In this document: piece by piece, positions 9,566 to 18,389 of the stretch | Position numbering within the stretch: position 1 is the stretch's first letter | Layout of the letters: the number at the start of each line of letters is the position of its first letter | The notes under the pieces: generated by a model | Told to the model about the DNA's origin: nothing | The model's input: the letters and a program-made list of their open reading frames with translations, nothing else | Database searches by the model: none | Translations under genes and position numbers: made by a program | DNA from: Gemmatimonadales bacterium UBA7889 | Lineage (GTDB): Bacteria; Gemmatimonadota; Gemmatimonadetes; Longimicrobiales; Gaopeijiaceae | Length of the DNA: 64,000 nucleotides | Assembly: GCA_002501085.1 (NCBI GenBank) | Contig: DLRL01000037.1 | Coordinates: 31,956-95,955 of the forward strand | Direction of reading: 5' to 3'

Positions 9566-11830
9566 ATGGCAAAGAGCAAAAAAGATGCTCTCGAGTATCA
9601 TGAAAGGGGTCGACCTGGCAAGATTGAGGTTGTGCCAACTAAGTCGGTAGCTACCCAGCGAGACCTAGCGCTCGCGTATTCACCTGGGGTTGCTGAACCT
9701 TGCCTTGAGATCCACTCAAACCCGGATGATGTATTCAAGTACACCGCTCGTGGGAACCTAGTAGCTGTGGTTTCAAACGGGACGGCGGTTCTAGGGCTTG
9801 GTAACATAGGCCCCTTGGCAGCTAAACCTGTGATGGAGGGAAAGGGAGTTCTCTTTAAGAGATTCGCGGGGATCGATGTTTTCGACATAGAGGTTGCGTC
9901 TGAAAATCCAGAGGAAGTAATCCGCTTTTGCGAGTTGCTAGAGCCAACAGTCGGCGGCATAAACCTTGAAGATATCGCTGCTCCGGCATGCTTCGAGATC
10001 GAAGAAGTGCTGGCTAATAATTTGGATATTCCAGTCTTTCATGACGACCAACATGGCACAGCGATTATTACGGCTGCTGCCCTTATGAATGCTTTGGACA
10101 TCGTCGGGAAAAAGATTGAGCGAGTGAAAGTGGTATTTAGTGGAGCTGGTGCCTCTGCACTGTCTACGGCAAAGCATTTACTTCGTATCGGCATGACGTT
10201 GGACAATATCCTCATATGTGACTCAAAAGGTGTAATACATGAGGGTCGTGAAGATCTAAGCAAATACAAGGCAGTATTTGCGGCAAAGACAAGCCATCGC
10301 ACCCTTAGGGATGCGATGGCAGGTGCAGACGTATGCATCGGTTTATCTGCAAAAGGAGCTGTCACGAAAGAGATGGTCGTGTCCATGGCAACTGACCCCA
10401 TCATCTTCGCCTTAGCTAATCCGGACCCCGAGATCCTACCTGAGGAGATCCTGGAGGTTCGAGACGATGCAGTCATAGCAACTGGTCGCTCTGATTATCC
10501 CAATCAGGTTAATAACGTACTGGGTTTCCCTTTCATTTTTCGAGGCGCTTTGGATGTGCGAGCTAGAGGGATCAATCAGGAAATGATGCTTGCTGCGACG
10601 CATGCACTTGCTGAATTAGCGCGAACGCAGGTGCCAGACACCGTTCGCGGAGCGTATGAAGGCTCAGAGATGAGTTTTGGCAAAGAATATTTGATCCCTA
10701 AGCCTTTTGACCATCGGGTATTATTCCACGTTGCTCCGGCTGTCGCTAAGGCAGCCATGGAAACTGGAGTGGCGCGCGTTACAGTCGACCTAGATGAATA
10801 TGTAGACCGGCTTCGGGCTTCACTGGGGCCGGGTCGTGAAGTTATGAGGTGGATGACTACACGGGCACGCAGAAATCCGGCCAAGATTGTTTTCCCGGAA
10901 GGACACAACGACAACGTCATTCTGGCGGCCTCCCAGATGAAAGAAGATGGCATTTGCACGCCGATATTACTTGGTCGTCCACCACGGGTTCAGGAGAAAG
11001 CAGACATACTTGGAGTTGATCTGGGGGGTGTTGAGATTCTCTATGCAGCTACGTGCACAGAGAAGAGATATGATTTTGCCCAGACGCTGTTTAAGCGCAG
11101 AGCTCGGCGCGGTCTCACTTTAGCTGAGGCTCAATGGAGTCTGTACAAGCCGATTTACTTCGCAGCAAGCATGCTTGAGGCTGGAGAGGTCGATGCTATG
11201 GTTACTGGGATCGAGGCTAGTTATACAGAAACCCTTCGTCCCGCTTTGCAGGTTGTCGGTCGTGCGGCTGGTATATCTAAGGTTTCCGGATTCTACATGT
11301 TGGCATTTCCAGGGAGAGAGTTGCTCTTCTTTACGGATACCACAGTGAACATTGATCCTGATGCTGAAACGTTGCGTGACATTGCGCTCCAGACTGCTGC
11401 ATTTGTTCAAGATTTAGGGATTCAGCCACGAGTTGCGATGGTGAGTTTTTCTAATTTTGCATCCAGTAGCCATAACGAAGCCCGCCGGATAGCCCTAGCT
11501 ATAGATATGGTCCGGGAGAGTAATCCTGAACTGGAGATTGATGGAGAGATGCAGGCAGACACGGCGATTGATGGGATAAAATTGAGCGAAGTTTATCCAT
11601 TCACGCATCTAAGTGGTCCGGCCAACGTACTCGTATTCCCACGGCTCTCAGCTGCGAATGTTGCTTATAAACTCTTAGATCAATTAGGAGGTGCAGATGC
11701 GATCGGGCCAGTGCTTTTGGGTATGGATAAGCCGGTTCATATCCTACAGCGGGGGTGTGCTGTTCAGGACATTCTCAACCTATCTACGATTGCATCGGTA
11801 GACTGGCAGGCAAGAAATAAGCACATTTGA
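9566..11830 (+). CDS. maeB: NADP-dependent malic enzyme with phosphotransacetylase-like domain
   Basis: Oxidative decarboxylation of malate to pyruvate and CO2 with reduction of NADP. At 754 residues it matches the MaeB class: malic enzyme domain (1-~425) fused to a C-terminal phosphate acetyl/butyryltransferase-like domain (~430-754). Visible motifs: AYSPGVAEPC with the catalytic Tyr region, AAKPVMEGKGVLFK with the Lys, NLEDIAAPACFEIE for the metal site, HDDQHGTA, and VFSGAGASALSTA for the dinucleotide fold. In characterised MaeB proteins the second domain binds acetyl-CoA and regulates activity; it is usually not a working transacetylase. GGAGG at 9553-9557 lies 8 bases before the ATG. A terminator follows immediately, so it is probably transcribed alone, just upstream of PEP carboxykinase. 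Confidence 0.96.
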   Translation: MAKSKKDALEYHERGRPGKIEVVPTKSVATQRDLALAYSPGVAEPCLEIHSNPDDVFKYTARGNLVAVVSNGTAVLGLGNIGPLAAKPVMEGKGVLFKRFAGIDVFDIEVASENPEEVIRFCELLEPTVGGINLEDIAAPACFEIEEVLANNLDIPVFHDDQHGTAIITAAALMNALDIVGKKIERVKVVFSGAGASALSTAKHLLRIGMTLDNILICDSKGVIHEGREDLSKYKAVFAAKTSHRTLRDAMAGADVCIGLSAKGAVTKEMVVSMATDPIIFALANPDPEILPEEILEVRDDAVIATGRSDYPNQVNNVLGFPFIFRGALDVRARGINQEMMLAATHALAELARTQVPDTVRGAYEGSEMSFGKEYLIPKPFDHRVLFHVAPAVAKAAMETGVARVTVDLDEYVDRLRASLGPGREVMRWMTTRARRNPAKIVFPEGHNDNVILAASQMKEDGICTPILLGRPPRVQEKADILGVDLGGVEILYAATCTEKRYDFAQTLFKRRARRGLTLAEAQWSLYKPIYFAASMLEAGEVDAMVTGIEASYTETLRPALQVVGRAAGISKVSGFYMLAFPGRELLFFTDTTVNIDPDAETLRDIALQTAAFVQDLGIQPRVAMVSFSNFASSSHNEARRIALAIDMVRESNPELEIDGEMQADTAIDGIKLSEVYPFTHLSGPANVLVFPRLSAANVAYKLLDQLGGADAIGPVLLGMDKPVHILQRGCAVQDILNLSTIASVDWQARNKHI

Positions 11831-11838
11831 CTCCTTCT

Positions 11839-11864
11839 CGGACGAGTCTCGTCCGGGTTTTTTG
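11839..11864 (+). terminator. Rho-independent terminator between maeB and pckA
   Basis: CGGACGA and TCGTCCG form a 7-bp stem with a GTC loop, then GG and a run of six T. It overlaps the first part of the longest open frame of the next gene, supporting the downstream start used for pckA. Confidence 0.88.
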
Positions 11865-11925
11865 TTCTTGTGCCTGTTTCCCAGCGGATAGGGTCTCCAG
11901 GGATCCCCAACAATTACTTCATTCC

Positions 11926-13524
11926 ATGCCAGAAGACTTAGCACAATCAGACTTGCGCAACCTTAGGAACCATGGCCTGAATCCAGGAGGAGCGATCTTC
12001 TGGAATCTCTCGCCCGCCCGCCTATATGAGGAGTCATTCGCTCGCGGAGATGGTCAGCTAGTTCACATGGGTGCCATTGCAACGGTTACTGCGCCTCACA
12101 CCGGACGTTCACCGAATGATCGCTTTGTCGTGCGTGATGAACTTACGGAGGAATCGGTAGACTGGGGCAATGTGAATGTGCCAATTAGCCCAGATCATTA
12201 CAGCGCGTTGCGGCAGGAGGTCATCGCTTATTTGAATGACCAGGATCTCTTTGTTCATGATGCACGTGCCGGTGCGGATGAAGAACACGGTATTAATGTG
12301 CGCGTTGTTAGCGAGAGCCCATGGCACGCCCTCTTTGCACACAACATGTTTCTCCGTCTGGGATCGGATCAATTGGTTGAGTTTAGGCCAGATTTTACCG
12401 TATTGCATGCTCCGCATCTTAAGGCTGATCCTAAACGCCATGGTACAGTGTCTAATACGGCTATCGTGGTGAATTTCTCAGCACGAGAGGTGCTGATAAC
12501 GGGTAGTCGATATGCGGGTGAAATCAAGAAGTCGATTTTCTCTGTACTCAACCACATGCTCCCAGAGTCTAGGGTGCTCCCAATGCACTGCTCGGCAAAT
12601 GTGGGCTCGGCAGGTGATGTAGCACTTTTCTTTGGCCTATCAGGTACTGGAAAGACAACCCTTTCAGCTGATGCTGCCCGAGGGTTAATCGGTGACGATG
12701 AGCACGGCTGGGGTGGTGACGGGGTTTTTAATTTTGAAGGTGGTTGTTACGCAAAGACGATTCGTCTTTCGCCCGAGGGTGAGCCTGAAATCTTCCAAGC
12801 CACTCAAATGTTTGGCACGATTTTAGAGAATGTGGTGTTAGATGAGGCAACCCTAGAGATAGATTTTGATAACGGTTCGATAACGGAGAATACGAGGGCC
12901 TCATATCCCATCCACTATATTCCTAATGCTGTGATTCCAAGCCGGGCAGTCCACCCCAGTAACGTTGTGTTTCTTACTGCTGATGCATTTGGGGTGCTTC
13001 CCCCGATCTCCCAACTGACACCTGAACAGGCGATGTACCATTTTCTCTCTGGTTATACTGCTAAGGTTGCAGGGACGGAACGCGGTGTAACAGAACCCAA
13101 GGCCACTTTCAGCGCCTGTTTTGGAGCTCCATTCCTGCCCAGACATCCAGGTGTCTATGCAGAGATGTTGGGGGAAAAACTTAGGGAGCATAGAGCTACT
13201 GTTTGGCTGGTGAATACTGGCTGGTCGGGAGGTGGCTACGGTTTTGGTAGTCGAATGAAACTCTCCTACACGCGGACAATGGTGAATGCCGCACTCAGCG
13301 GTGAGCTAGATAAGGGAGAATTTGATACGGACCCGGTCTTCGGACTTGCCGTACCCACAGTGATCTCAGGGGTGCCTACTGAAGTTCTTAGCCCTAGGAA
13401 AACATGGGACAATCCCGATGAGTATGACATTGCAGCATCCAGGCTGGCTGGAATGTTCCGGGAGAACTTTGAGCAATTTTCAAATCAAGTGCCAGGCGAG
13501 GTTCGTACGGCCGGTCCGCAATGA
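11926..13524 (+). CDS. pckA: Phosphoenolpyruvate carboxykinase (ATP)
   Basis: Gluconeogenic enzyme: oxaloacetate + ATP to PEP + ADP + CO2. At 532 residues it is close to E. coli PckA (540). Visible motifs: MHCSANVG, the P-loop GLSGTGKTTLS, the metal-binding LIGDDEHGW, and the C-terminal YTRTMVNAALSG segment. The open frame extends upstream to 11827, but that part contains the maeB terminator and unrelated sequence; family length and N-terminus (LRNHGLNPGGAIFWN soon after the start) favour the ATG at 11926. No strong ribosome site is visible. Together with maeB it forms a node moving carbon between C4 acids and PEP/pyruvate, consistent with growth on amino acids. Identity is secure. Confidence 0.97.
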   Translation: MPEDLAQSDLRNLRNHGLNPGGAIFWNLSPARLYEESFARGDGQLVHMGAIATVTAPHTGRSPNDRFVVRDELTEESVDWGNVNVPISPDHYSALRQEVIAYLNDQDLFVHDARAGADEEHGINVRVVSESPWHALFAHNMFLRLGSDQLVEFRPDFTVLHAPHLKADPKRHGTVSNTAIVVNFSAREVLITGSRYAGEIKKSIFSVLNHMLPESRVLPMHCSANVGSAGDVALFFGLSGTGKTTLSADAARGLIGDDEHGWGGDGVFNFEGGCYAKTIRLSPEGEPEIFQATQMFGTILENVVLDEATLEIDFDNGSITENTRASYPIHYIPNAVIPSRAVHPSNVVFLTADAFGVLPPISQLTPEQAMYHFLSGYTAKVAGTERGVTEPKATFSACFGAPFLPRHPGVYAEMLGEKLREHRATVWLVNTGWSGGGYGFGSRMKLSYTRTMVNAALSGELDKGEFDTDPVFGLAVPTVISGVPTEVLSPRKTWDNPDEYDIAASRLAGMFRENFEQFSNQVPGEVRTAGPQ

Positions 13525-13582
13525 GTTCTTGCTGGGCTCAAGAGTTTCTGGGACTTCCTGATCTCCCCTAGGTACGATGCCC

Positions 13583-13639
13583 ATCCACCAGGCTATGGGT
13601 GGGTAACCAACCCCGTGGCGACGGTTAGTTCTGGTGGAT
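13583..13639 (+). repeat. Long inverted repeat in leader of the M24 peptidase gene
   Basis: ATCCACCAG (13583-13591) is exactly complementary to CTGGTGGAT (13631-13639). Inside it, AACCAACCCCGT and ACGGTTAGTT pair imperfectly, giving a long stem. It sits between pckA and the M24 peptidase start at 13690. There is no T-run after it, so it looks like a structured leader or attenuator, not a simple terminator. I match it to no known riboswitch. Confidence 0.45.
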
Positions 13640-13689
13640 AGCTTCTTGCGGCCATTAGACCATATCAGAAGTTGACCGGAGCACGATCA

Positions 13690-15066
13690 ATGAAATTCAA
13701 GCTGCCCTCAGCTACCCTCCTCGTATTGTGTTTAGCACCGAGTATGCTCCAAGCTCAAGCGCCAGCTAAGGTTCCCGAAGAGGCTCCAGCTCGCATCCAC
13801 CCTCTCCCATCTTTAAGAGAACAAGCTCTTGAACAGCAGGCATGGCTGGAGATGCGCATGGAGACGGTCCTTCCTCAGCTCATGGCCGAATATGATGTGA
13901 ATATGTGGATTCTTTCGATGCGGGAGTACGCTGAAGATCCTGTATTTTGGTCTATCACTGCTCCGACCACCTTTGCTGCTCGGCGACGCTCCATCTACGT
14001 GATTACTCGAGAAGAAGATGGATCACTTGAGCAGATAGCACTTGGTGGTACAAGTCAGGGTGGGGTTTTTGAGGCATTTCGCTCCACCAGGCCTGCCCCG
14101 ACTCAGCCGACTGCAGAGCTTGTTGGCGCAGAGCAATGGAATCTGCTCCGAGAGTTAGTGGAAGACCGGGACCCAGAAAATATCGTTCTCAACGTTGATC
14201 CTGTTTGGGCTTTTTCAGATGGGCTCCATGCGGGTGAACAGCAAGAGTTACTGGAAGCCCTGGGTGATGAGTATGGCAAACGGGTTAAACACGAGCCGCG
14301 GTTGGCGATGAACTATATAGCCTTGCGTCTTCCTGAAATGATGCCTCGATACCAGAAGATTGAGGAAACTGTACACGCGATCATTTCTGAGGCTTTTTCA
14401 AACGTGGTAATCACACCAGGGGTTACTAGTACGGACGACGTGGTCTGGTGGATGCGCCAGAAGATCCGTGACCTGGGCTACACTACTTGGTTCCATACTT
14501 CTGTAGATGTGCAGCGAGCGGGCGGGGTGAACTCCGCTGGACCTACAGTCATCGAGAGGGGGGATCTGCTGTGGACTGACTTTGGAGTTGTGGGTCTCAA
14601 TCTACATACAGACACACAACACTTGGGTTATGTCTTAAGAGAGGGTGAGGTGGATGTGCCAGAAGGACTGAAGACATGCCTCAAGAATTCGAACCGTCTC
14701 CAGGACATTCTCCTTACTCATATGGAACCTGGGTTAACCGGCAATGAGATTCTCGCGAATACTCTGACGCAGATGAGGGTTGAAGGGATTGACGGCACGG
14801 TGTATACGCATCCGATCGGTGATCACGGTCACGGAGCCGGACCCTTGATTGGTCGGTGGGATGGGCAGGAAGGTGTCCCGGTTAGGGGGGATGCGGTTTT
14901 ACTCCCTTCTACATGGCATTCGATTGAACTTCAGGCGACGACCCCTATACCAGAATGGGGGGAACAGCCGGCATCATGTCGACAGGAAGAAGAAGCCTAT
15001 CTGGATACCATAGGGGAGCGTCATTGGGTGTTCCGTCGGCAGGGCAAGTTCCATCTGGTTTGGTAA
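13690..15066 (+). CDS. Exported M24 family metallopeptidase (Xaa-Pro aminopeptidase-like)
   Basis: Pita-bread fold peptidase, about 458 residues. The ATG at 13690 has GGAG 9 bases upstream and is followed by a clear signal peptide (KLPSATLLVLCLAPSMLQAQA), so it is periplasmic or secreted. The creatinase-like N-domain is followed by a catalytic M24 domain: TDFGVVGLNLHTDTQHLGY gives the two metal aspartates, HPIGDHGHG the histidine, and WHSIELQA a glutamate. The final family glutamate is less obvious near the C-terminus (DTIGERHWVF). Expected role: removal of N-terminal residues from proline-containing peptides. It begins a run of peptidase genes (with P1 and M28) that suggests extracellular or periplasmic peptide breakdown. 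Exact substrate unknown. Confidence 0.88.
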   Translation: MKFKLPSATLLVLCLAPSMLQAQAPAKVPEEAPARIHPLPSLREQALEQQAWLEMRMETVLPQLMAEYDVNMWILSMREYAEDPVFWSITAPTTFAARRRSIYVITREEDGSLEQIALGGTSQGGVFEAFRSTRPAPTQPTAELVGAEQWNLLRELVEDRDPENIVLNVDPVWAFSDGLHAGEQQELLEALGDEYGKRVKHEPRLAMNYIALRLPEMMPRYQKIEETVHAIISEAFSNVVITPGVTSTDDVVWWMRQKIRDLGYTTWFHTSVDVQRAGGVNSAGPTVIERGDLLWTDFGVVGLNLHTDTQHLGYVLREGEVDVPEGLKTCLKNSNRLQDILLTHMEPGLTGNEILANTLTQMRVEGIDGTVYTHPIGDHGHGAGPLIGRWDGQEGVPVRGDAVLLPSTWHSIELQATTPIPEWGEQPASCRQEEEAYLDTIGERHWVFRRQGKFHLVW

Positions 15067-15096
15067 GGTTCTGATTGCCAGCCAGCGGGTGTTCCC

Positions 15097-16509
15097 GTGA
15101 GCGAGCAGACTAAACACATTGGCTTCGATCGATCAATTGTTGAAGGGCCAATCCAGGGGGCTGTATGGAAGCTCGCTTGGCCAACGATGCTACAGAATAT
15201 CATCGGTGGTGTGCAGGGCATTATAGATCACACAATGGTCGGGAACTATGTGGGCTACGTTGGCAACGCAGCGATCGGGGTGTCCTGGCAAATCTTCTTA
15301 GTTGTCATTGTTTTCATTAGTTCACTATTCACCGGGATGGGCATTCTTGTGGCTCGGTTCGCAGGTGCGAATGAGCCTGAAAAGGTGAATCGAACAGTTT
15401 ACCAGGCGTTTCTGACATCAGTCATGATCGTCTTGCTAGTCATGGCGCCAATAGGCTATGCGGCATCACCATTCCTACTTGATCTAGTAAACGCAACGGC
15501 TGAGGTGCAGGCTGAAGCACTACCCTATCTCCGTATCATGTTCGTTTTCTCATTCGGTATGCTGATGTTCTTCATGCTAGGCGGGGCCCTGAGATCAGCA
15601 GGCGATGCGAGAACACCCCTAAGACTCGGAATTGCACTAACCATCCTCAATATCGCACTCAGTGTCATCTTGATTCGCGGAATGGGTCCAATTCCTGCCT
15701 TCGGAACTACTGGGGCTGCAATGGGGACCGTCATCGCAGGCGCTTCTATAAGTGTATACGCGTTATTCAAGTTATTTGGTGGCGGATGGGTAGTGCAGTT
15801 CCAACGCGGAATGAGCTGGCGTCCCGACTACGTGATTATCAAGCAGCTCTTCAAGTTCGGACTCCCGACGGGCATCCAAGGCATAGCGATGAATGTGGGT
15901 GGCGTCATTTTGTTGGGTTTCATCGGTTCACTCGCGATGGGTGCTCAGGCACAGGCTGCTTACGTAGTGAGTTATACGCAGCTTTTCTCATTCATCACAT
16001 GGACATCCGTAGGAATTATGGGCGCTACCGCGGCAGTAGCCGGTCAGAATCTCGGAGCTGGTAACCCTGACCGTACGAGTCGCGCAGTGCATGTGGCCGC
16101 TGGTTTCGGAGTTCTGCTCGCGACCGCTATTGGGTCCACATTCTTGTTGGTCCCAACCCGGTTATTGGGAGTATTTGGGATGGATGATCCTATTGTTGTC
16201 GACTTGGGTGTAGAGCTGCTGCGTTACCTAGCATTATCAGGGCTCTTCGTAACCGTCGCGTTAGCTTTTACTGGAGGATTGCAGGGCACCGGCGATACCA
16301 AGAGCCCACTCTACATATCGATTGTTTCACAGATGATCATTCCAGTCGGGCTCTGTTGGGGTATTCAAACGTTTTCGACTCTTGATCCTGCTGATATATG
16401 GTTGGCAATAGTGCTTGGCCATCTCACCAGAGCAATCCTCAGTGTGATGGTATTCAAGCGAGGGAAATGGAAGGGGATCAAGGTCGAAATTGGCTCCGCT
16501 AGGGCATAA
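15097..16509 (+). CDS. MATE family efflux transporter
   Basis: Inner-membrane cation/drug antiporter of 470 residues with about 12 membrane helices in two homologous halves. Family features: PTMLQNIIGGVQGIIDHTMVG near the N-terminus, the LGGALRSAGDARTPL loop in the first half, and the matching FTGGLQGTGDTKSPLYIS in the second. GTG start, with only a weak ribosome site. It lies 30 bases after the M24 peptidase and is probably co-transcribed with it. MATE proteins export organic cations or metabolites using Na+ or H+; the substrate here is unknown. Family call secure. Confidence 0.92.
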   Translation: MSEQTKHIGFDRSIVEGPIQGAVWKLAWPTMLQNIIGGVQGIIDHTMVGNYVGYVGNAAIGVSWQIFLVVIVFISSLFTGMGILVARFAGANEPEKVNRTVYQAFLTSVMIVLLVMAPIGYAASPFLLDLVNATAEVQAEALPYLRIMFVFSFGMLMFFMLGGALRSAGDARTPLRLGIALTILNIALSVILIRGMGPIPAFGTTGAAMGTVIAGASISVYALFKLFGGGWVVQFQRGMSWRPDYVIIKQLFKFGLPTGIQGIAMNVGGVILLGFIGSLAMGAQAQAAYVVSYTQLFSFITWTSVGIMGATAAVAGQNLGAGNPDRTSRAVHVAAGFGVLLATAIGSTFLLVPTRLLGVFGMDDPIVVDLGVELLRYLALSGLFVTVALAFTGGLQGTGDTKSPLYISIVSQMIIPVGLCWGIQTFSTLDPADIWLAIVLGHLTRAILSVMVFKRGKWKGIKVEIGSARA

Positions 16510-16584
16510 GATTCAGTCGGGTCGCCTTTGCGGGTTCCTGGCCCCATAATGTGTTCCCCTACTGGCCTTAGGAGCTAACAGTTC

Positions 16585-17052
16585 ATGGCGAAGCAGTACT
16601 GGTTGATGAAATCTGAACCATACGTCTATTCGATCGAAGACCTTGAGAAAGATGGTTCTACTTGTTGGGAGGGCGTGCGGAACTATAAGGCTCGAAACAA
16701 TATGCGGAGTATGAAAACCGGTGATGAGGTTCTCTACTATCATTCGAATGCTAAACCCCCTGGGGTAGTCGGTATTGCTCGTGTGTGTAAGGAGGCGTAC
16801 CCAGATTATTATGCCTTTGATGAGAACAGTGACTACTTCGATGCCAAGTCCTCTCCGGATAATCCTCGCTGGTGGATGGTTGATGTCGAATTTGTCTCAA
16901 AGATCAAGAACGTGGATGAGCCACTCGGTTTACACGAGATCAAGTCAGACCCGAAGTTGGCCGATATGGAGCTCATCCGATACGGGCGTCTTTCGGTACA
17001 GTCAGTGAAGAAATCAGAGTTTGACTACATGAAAAAGCTAGCAGGACTTTAG
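16585..17052 (+). CDS. EVE domain-containing protein (THYN1-like)
   Basis: Cytoplasmic 155-residue protein consisting of one EVE/PUA-like domain. Hallmarks: YWLMKSEPYVYSIEDLE at the N-terminus, WEGVRNYKARNNMRSMKTGDEVLYYHSN, and a DPRWWMVDV-type segment (here NPRWWMVDV). EVE domains bind modified bases in DNA or RNA in studied examples. AGGAG at 16570-16574 lies 10 bases before the ATG. The next gene (P1 peptidase) begins 6 bases after its stop, so they are likely co-transcribed, though no functional link is evident. No restriction or modification genes lie nearby, so a housekeeping role is more likely than modified-DNA defence. Confidence 0.93.
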   Translation: MAKQYWLMKSEPYVYSIEDLEKDGSTCWEGVRNYKARNNMRSMKTGDEVLYYHSNAKPPGVVGIARVCKEAYPDYYAFDENSDYFDAKSSPDNPRWWMVDVEFVSKIKNVDEPLGLHEIKSDPKLADMELIRYGRLSVQSVKKSEFDYMKKLAGL

Positions 17053-17058
17053 CGTCCC

Positions 17059-18363
17059 ATGCACGTTTCCAGACCCCGAAGAATGTGTTTTCTGCTTCTG
17101 CTAATGACCTTGGGCTTTACCCTAGGTCCTCTGGAGGTCCCAGCCTGGATGGGTGGTCACCACTCGTTGGTGGGCGTCCTAGAGGTGAGCGCGCAAAAAG
17201 TCCCCAATGCTCGAGCACTTGGCATTCCACTACAGGGTGAGCCGGGGCTGAATAATGCCATCACTGATGTGGTAGGGGTCGAGGTTGGACACACGACAAT
17301 TATAGAGGGTCAAGGTCCGCTTATTGTTGGACAGGGGCCGATTCGGACAGGAGTGACTGCAATTCTACCGCGTGGTCGCGAGTCTGGTGATTCGACTTTC
17401 GCAGCTTGGTTCAGTCTGAATGGCAACGGTGAAATGACTGGTACAACCTGGATTGAGCACTCTGGATTACTTGAGGGTCCGATCTTGATTACGAACACGC
17501 ATAGCGTGGGGGTTGTGCGTGATGCGGTGATCGCTTGGCAGCTAGATCGTAATCCATCGTTTCTATGGGCGCTTCCTGTGGTAGCTGAAACCTATGATGG
17601 CAGCTTGAATGATATTAATGGCTTCCATGTTACAGCTGAGCATGCCTTCGCGGCGCTCGATGGAGCTCGTAGTGGCCCGGTCGAGCAGGGTGCGGTCGGA
17701 GGGGGAACGGGCATGCGCTGCCATGGTTTTAAAGGGGGTATCGGGTCCTCATCCCGGCAGGTAGGCGACTATACCATCGGTATACTGGTCCAGTGTAATC
17801 AGGGTTCTCGCAGTGATCTGCGAGTCGCAGGTGTGCCCGTTGGCGAGATGTTACCCGAACCTTCTGCATGCTACGCAGATCGATCGATCCCGGCCGAGCT
17901 ACGGCGTTCAGGTGTGCGATGGTGTGATGAGGGAGAAGACGCAGCGGGCCAGATGGAACCCATCCCAGAAGGTGCTGGATCAATCATTATTGTTCTCGCA
18001 ACCGATGCACCACTCTTGCCGACACAGATCAAGAGATTAGTTACCCGGACGACTATGGGTCTCGCCCGTATTGGTGGTATGGGGTACAACGGGTCAGGAG
18101 ATATCTTCATTGGATTCACGACTGCAAACCGATCTGCAGCTGCGGAGCGCTCGACGGTAGTTGGGTTAGAAATGCTGCCGAATGACCGGTTAAATCCTTT
18201 TATTTCAGCTTCTGTCCATGCAACTGAGGAAGCGATCCTGAATGCAATGCTCGCAGCGGAAACGTTAACAGGCATTAATGGATATACGGTCCCGGCACTG
18301 CCGCACGATCGTCTGACTGAGATTATGCAGCGAATGTTTGGGGGTTTCAGAGATTTGCGGTGA
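17059..18363 (+). CDS. Exported P1 family peptidase (DmpA/beta-peptidyl aminopeptidase-like)
   Basis: Ntn-like self-processing aminopeptidase, 434 residues including a signal peptide (CFLLLLMTLGFTLG). Family P1 motifs: LNNAITDVVGVEVGHTT, GVTAILPRG, GEMTGTTWIEHSGLLEGPI, NTHSVGVVRDA, and GGGTGMRCHGFKGGIGSSSR, the region where the precursor is cut before a nucleophilic serine to give alpha and beta chains. The family hydrolyses N-terminal D- or L-residues and, in some members, beta-peptides and amides. It overlaps the long frame of the M28 peptidase by 4 bases, though that gene's better start is 27 bases downstream. Beta-peptide activity would fit the beta-amino-acid catabolic genes nearby, but that is inference. 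Confidence 0.9.
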   Translation: MHVSRPRRMCFLLLLMTLGFTLGPLEVPAWMGGHHSLVGVLEVSAQKVPNARALGIPLQGEPGLNNAITDVVGVEVGHTTIIEGQGPLIVGQGPIRTGVTAILPRGRESGDSTFAAWFSLNGNGEMTGTTWIEHSGLLEGPILITNTHSVGVVRDAVIAWQLDRNPSFLWALPVVAETYDGSLNDINGFHVTAEHAFAALDGARSGPVEQGAVGGGTGMRCHGFKGGIGSSSRQVGDYTIGILVQCNQGSRSDLRVAGVPVGEMLPEPSACYADRSIPAELRRSGVRWCDEGEDAAGQMEPIPEGAGSIIIVLATDAPLLPTQIKRLVTRTTMGLARIGGMGYNGSGDIFIGFTTANRSAAAERSTVVGLEMLPNDRLNPFISASVHATEEAILNAMLAAETLTGINGYTVPALPHDRLTEIMQRMFGGFRDLR

Positions 18364-18389
18364 GTAACGAAATACCAAGGAGAGGTTTG

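Noticed and set aside
11827..11925. Upstream extension of the pckA frame
   Set aside because: It contains the maeB terminator and lacks family similarity; the ATG at 11926 gives the normal length.
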